27,673 nucleotides of DNA from a virus, in the IMG/VR virus record IMGVR_UViG_3300017917_000559, positions 1-27,673 of that record; one strand, given 5' to 3'. The position numbers were made by a program, and so were the translations under genes. Under the pieces are notes generated by a model that was given only the letters and a program-made list of their open reading frames with translations, was not told the DNA's origin and ran no database searches. This document shows, one piece after another, positions 27,417 through 27,673 of the stretch (the first letter of the stretch is position 1; each line of letters starts with the position of its first letter).

Positions 27417-27673
27417 TGGCACAACAGTTTTTCTACGACGGGCAAGTAAGACGATTCATTGAACAATTTGTTAGAATTGTGTCTAACTTCCAAGTTGAAT
27501 TTGGAAAGGATCGCAACGGCGTTGCGGCATTACAGCGTGTTCCGGTTATATATGGCGACCAAAGTCGTCAAGCCGCGGCTATTTTGCGTGGTAACAGCGA
27601 AAATTCGCTGGCTAATGTGCCAGCAATGGCTGTTTATGTAAGTGCATTGGACTATGATCGCGAACGCATGCAA
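27416..27673 (+). CDS. 15: Tail completion / sheath stabiliser protein (gp15-like), N-terminal part
   Basis: Eighty-six codons are present before the right edge. FFYDGQVRRFIEQFVRIVSN (5-24), then FQVEFGKDRNG, RVPVIYGD (41-48) and MAVYVSALDYDRERMQ follow the T4 gp15 pattern (FYNSSFRRY...SNIQI...RVPITYAS...HLVDFSYN). gp15 caps the finished tail and binds gp14 on the head. AGGGG lies 11 bases before its ATG, which overlaps the gp14 stop by one base, so the two should be made together. Confidence 0.8.
   Translation, partial: MAQQFFYDGQVRRFIEQFVRIVSNFQVEFGKDRNGVAALQRVPVIYGDQSRQAAAILRGNSENSLANVPAMAVYVSALDYDRERMQ

Noticed and set aside
1-27673. tRNA genes, CRISPR arrays, insertion sequences, attachment sites
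   Set aside because: No cloverleaf sequence, regular spaced repeats, transposase, integrase or flanking duplications were seen in the gaps, all of which are short.

Overview
This window is part of the virion-assembly region of a T4-like myovirus (tailed phage, contractile tail). Recognisable T4-type proteins are gp13, gp14, gp15, gp16, gp17, gp18, gp19, gp4, gp32, a gp1-like dNMP kinase and a DexA-like exonuclease. The sequences look most like the marine and freshwater branch of T4-like phages (cyanophage and Pelagibacter-phage types) rather than coliphages: gp18 is long, and small conserved structural proteins lie next to gp19 and gp4. The host cannot be named from this sequence. I see no tRNA, rRNA, CRISPR array, insertion sequence, integrase or attachment site.

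Layout. Nearly everything is on the minus strand, so the text runs from the right end. At 26.1-27.7 kb the plus strand carries gp14 and the start of gp15. Leftward on the minus strand come two proteins of unknown function (25803-26054, 24624-25769), gp13, a DexA-like exonuclease and a dNMP kinase. A plus-strand zinc/HNH-like gene (22311-22658) converges on the kinase. Next are the tail sheath gp18, tail tube gp19, a tube-like structural protein, a small structural protein, gp4, gp16, a 202-residue protein with a T4-style capsid targeting sequence and a 666-residue charged protein. A cassette of small overlapping genes follows (9760-12483). The left third holds a tail-fibre-like protein, a secreted DRGH nuclease, a radical SAM enzyme, terminase gp17, a 584-residue protein, a glycosyltransferase-like gene and the start of gp32.

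Main point. Five small proteins in the cassette begin with M/V-R-A-x-E-F-I-x-E, and a sixth (14986-15594) begins with MKNFQQYLAE. These closely resemble the T4 capsid targeting sequence (MKTYQEFIAE type), which is cut by the gp21 prohead protease after I/L-x-E. Four of the five also end in SPVKxFKGY plus two residues. The inference is a multigene set of internal head proteins, packaged with the genome and possibly injected. An Ntn-hydrolase-like enzyme is encoded inside the cassette.

Regulation. Structural genes are often preceded by a TATAAATA/CTAAATA-type late promoter. Several genes have sigma70-like or late promoter motifs only 6-9 bases before the ATG and no Shine-Dalgarno sequence, which predicts leaderless or nearly leaderless mRNAs. 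gp32 has a promoter and a roughly 77-base structured leader with three AGGCAAC repeats, suggesting autogenous translational control. A strong terminator hairpin overlaps the first codons of the glycosyltransferase-like gene.
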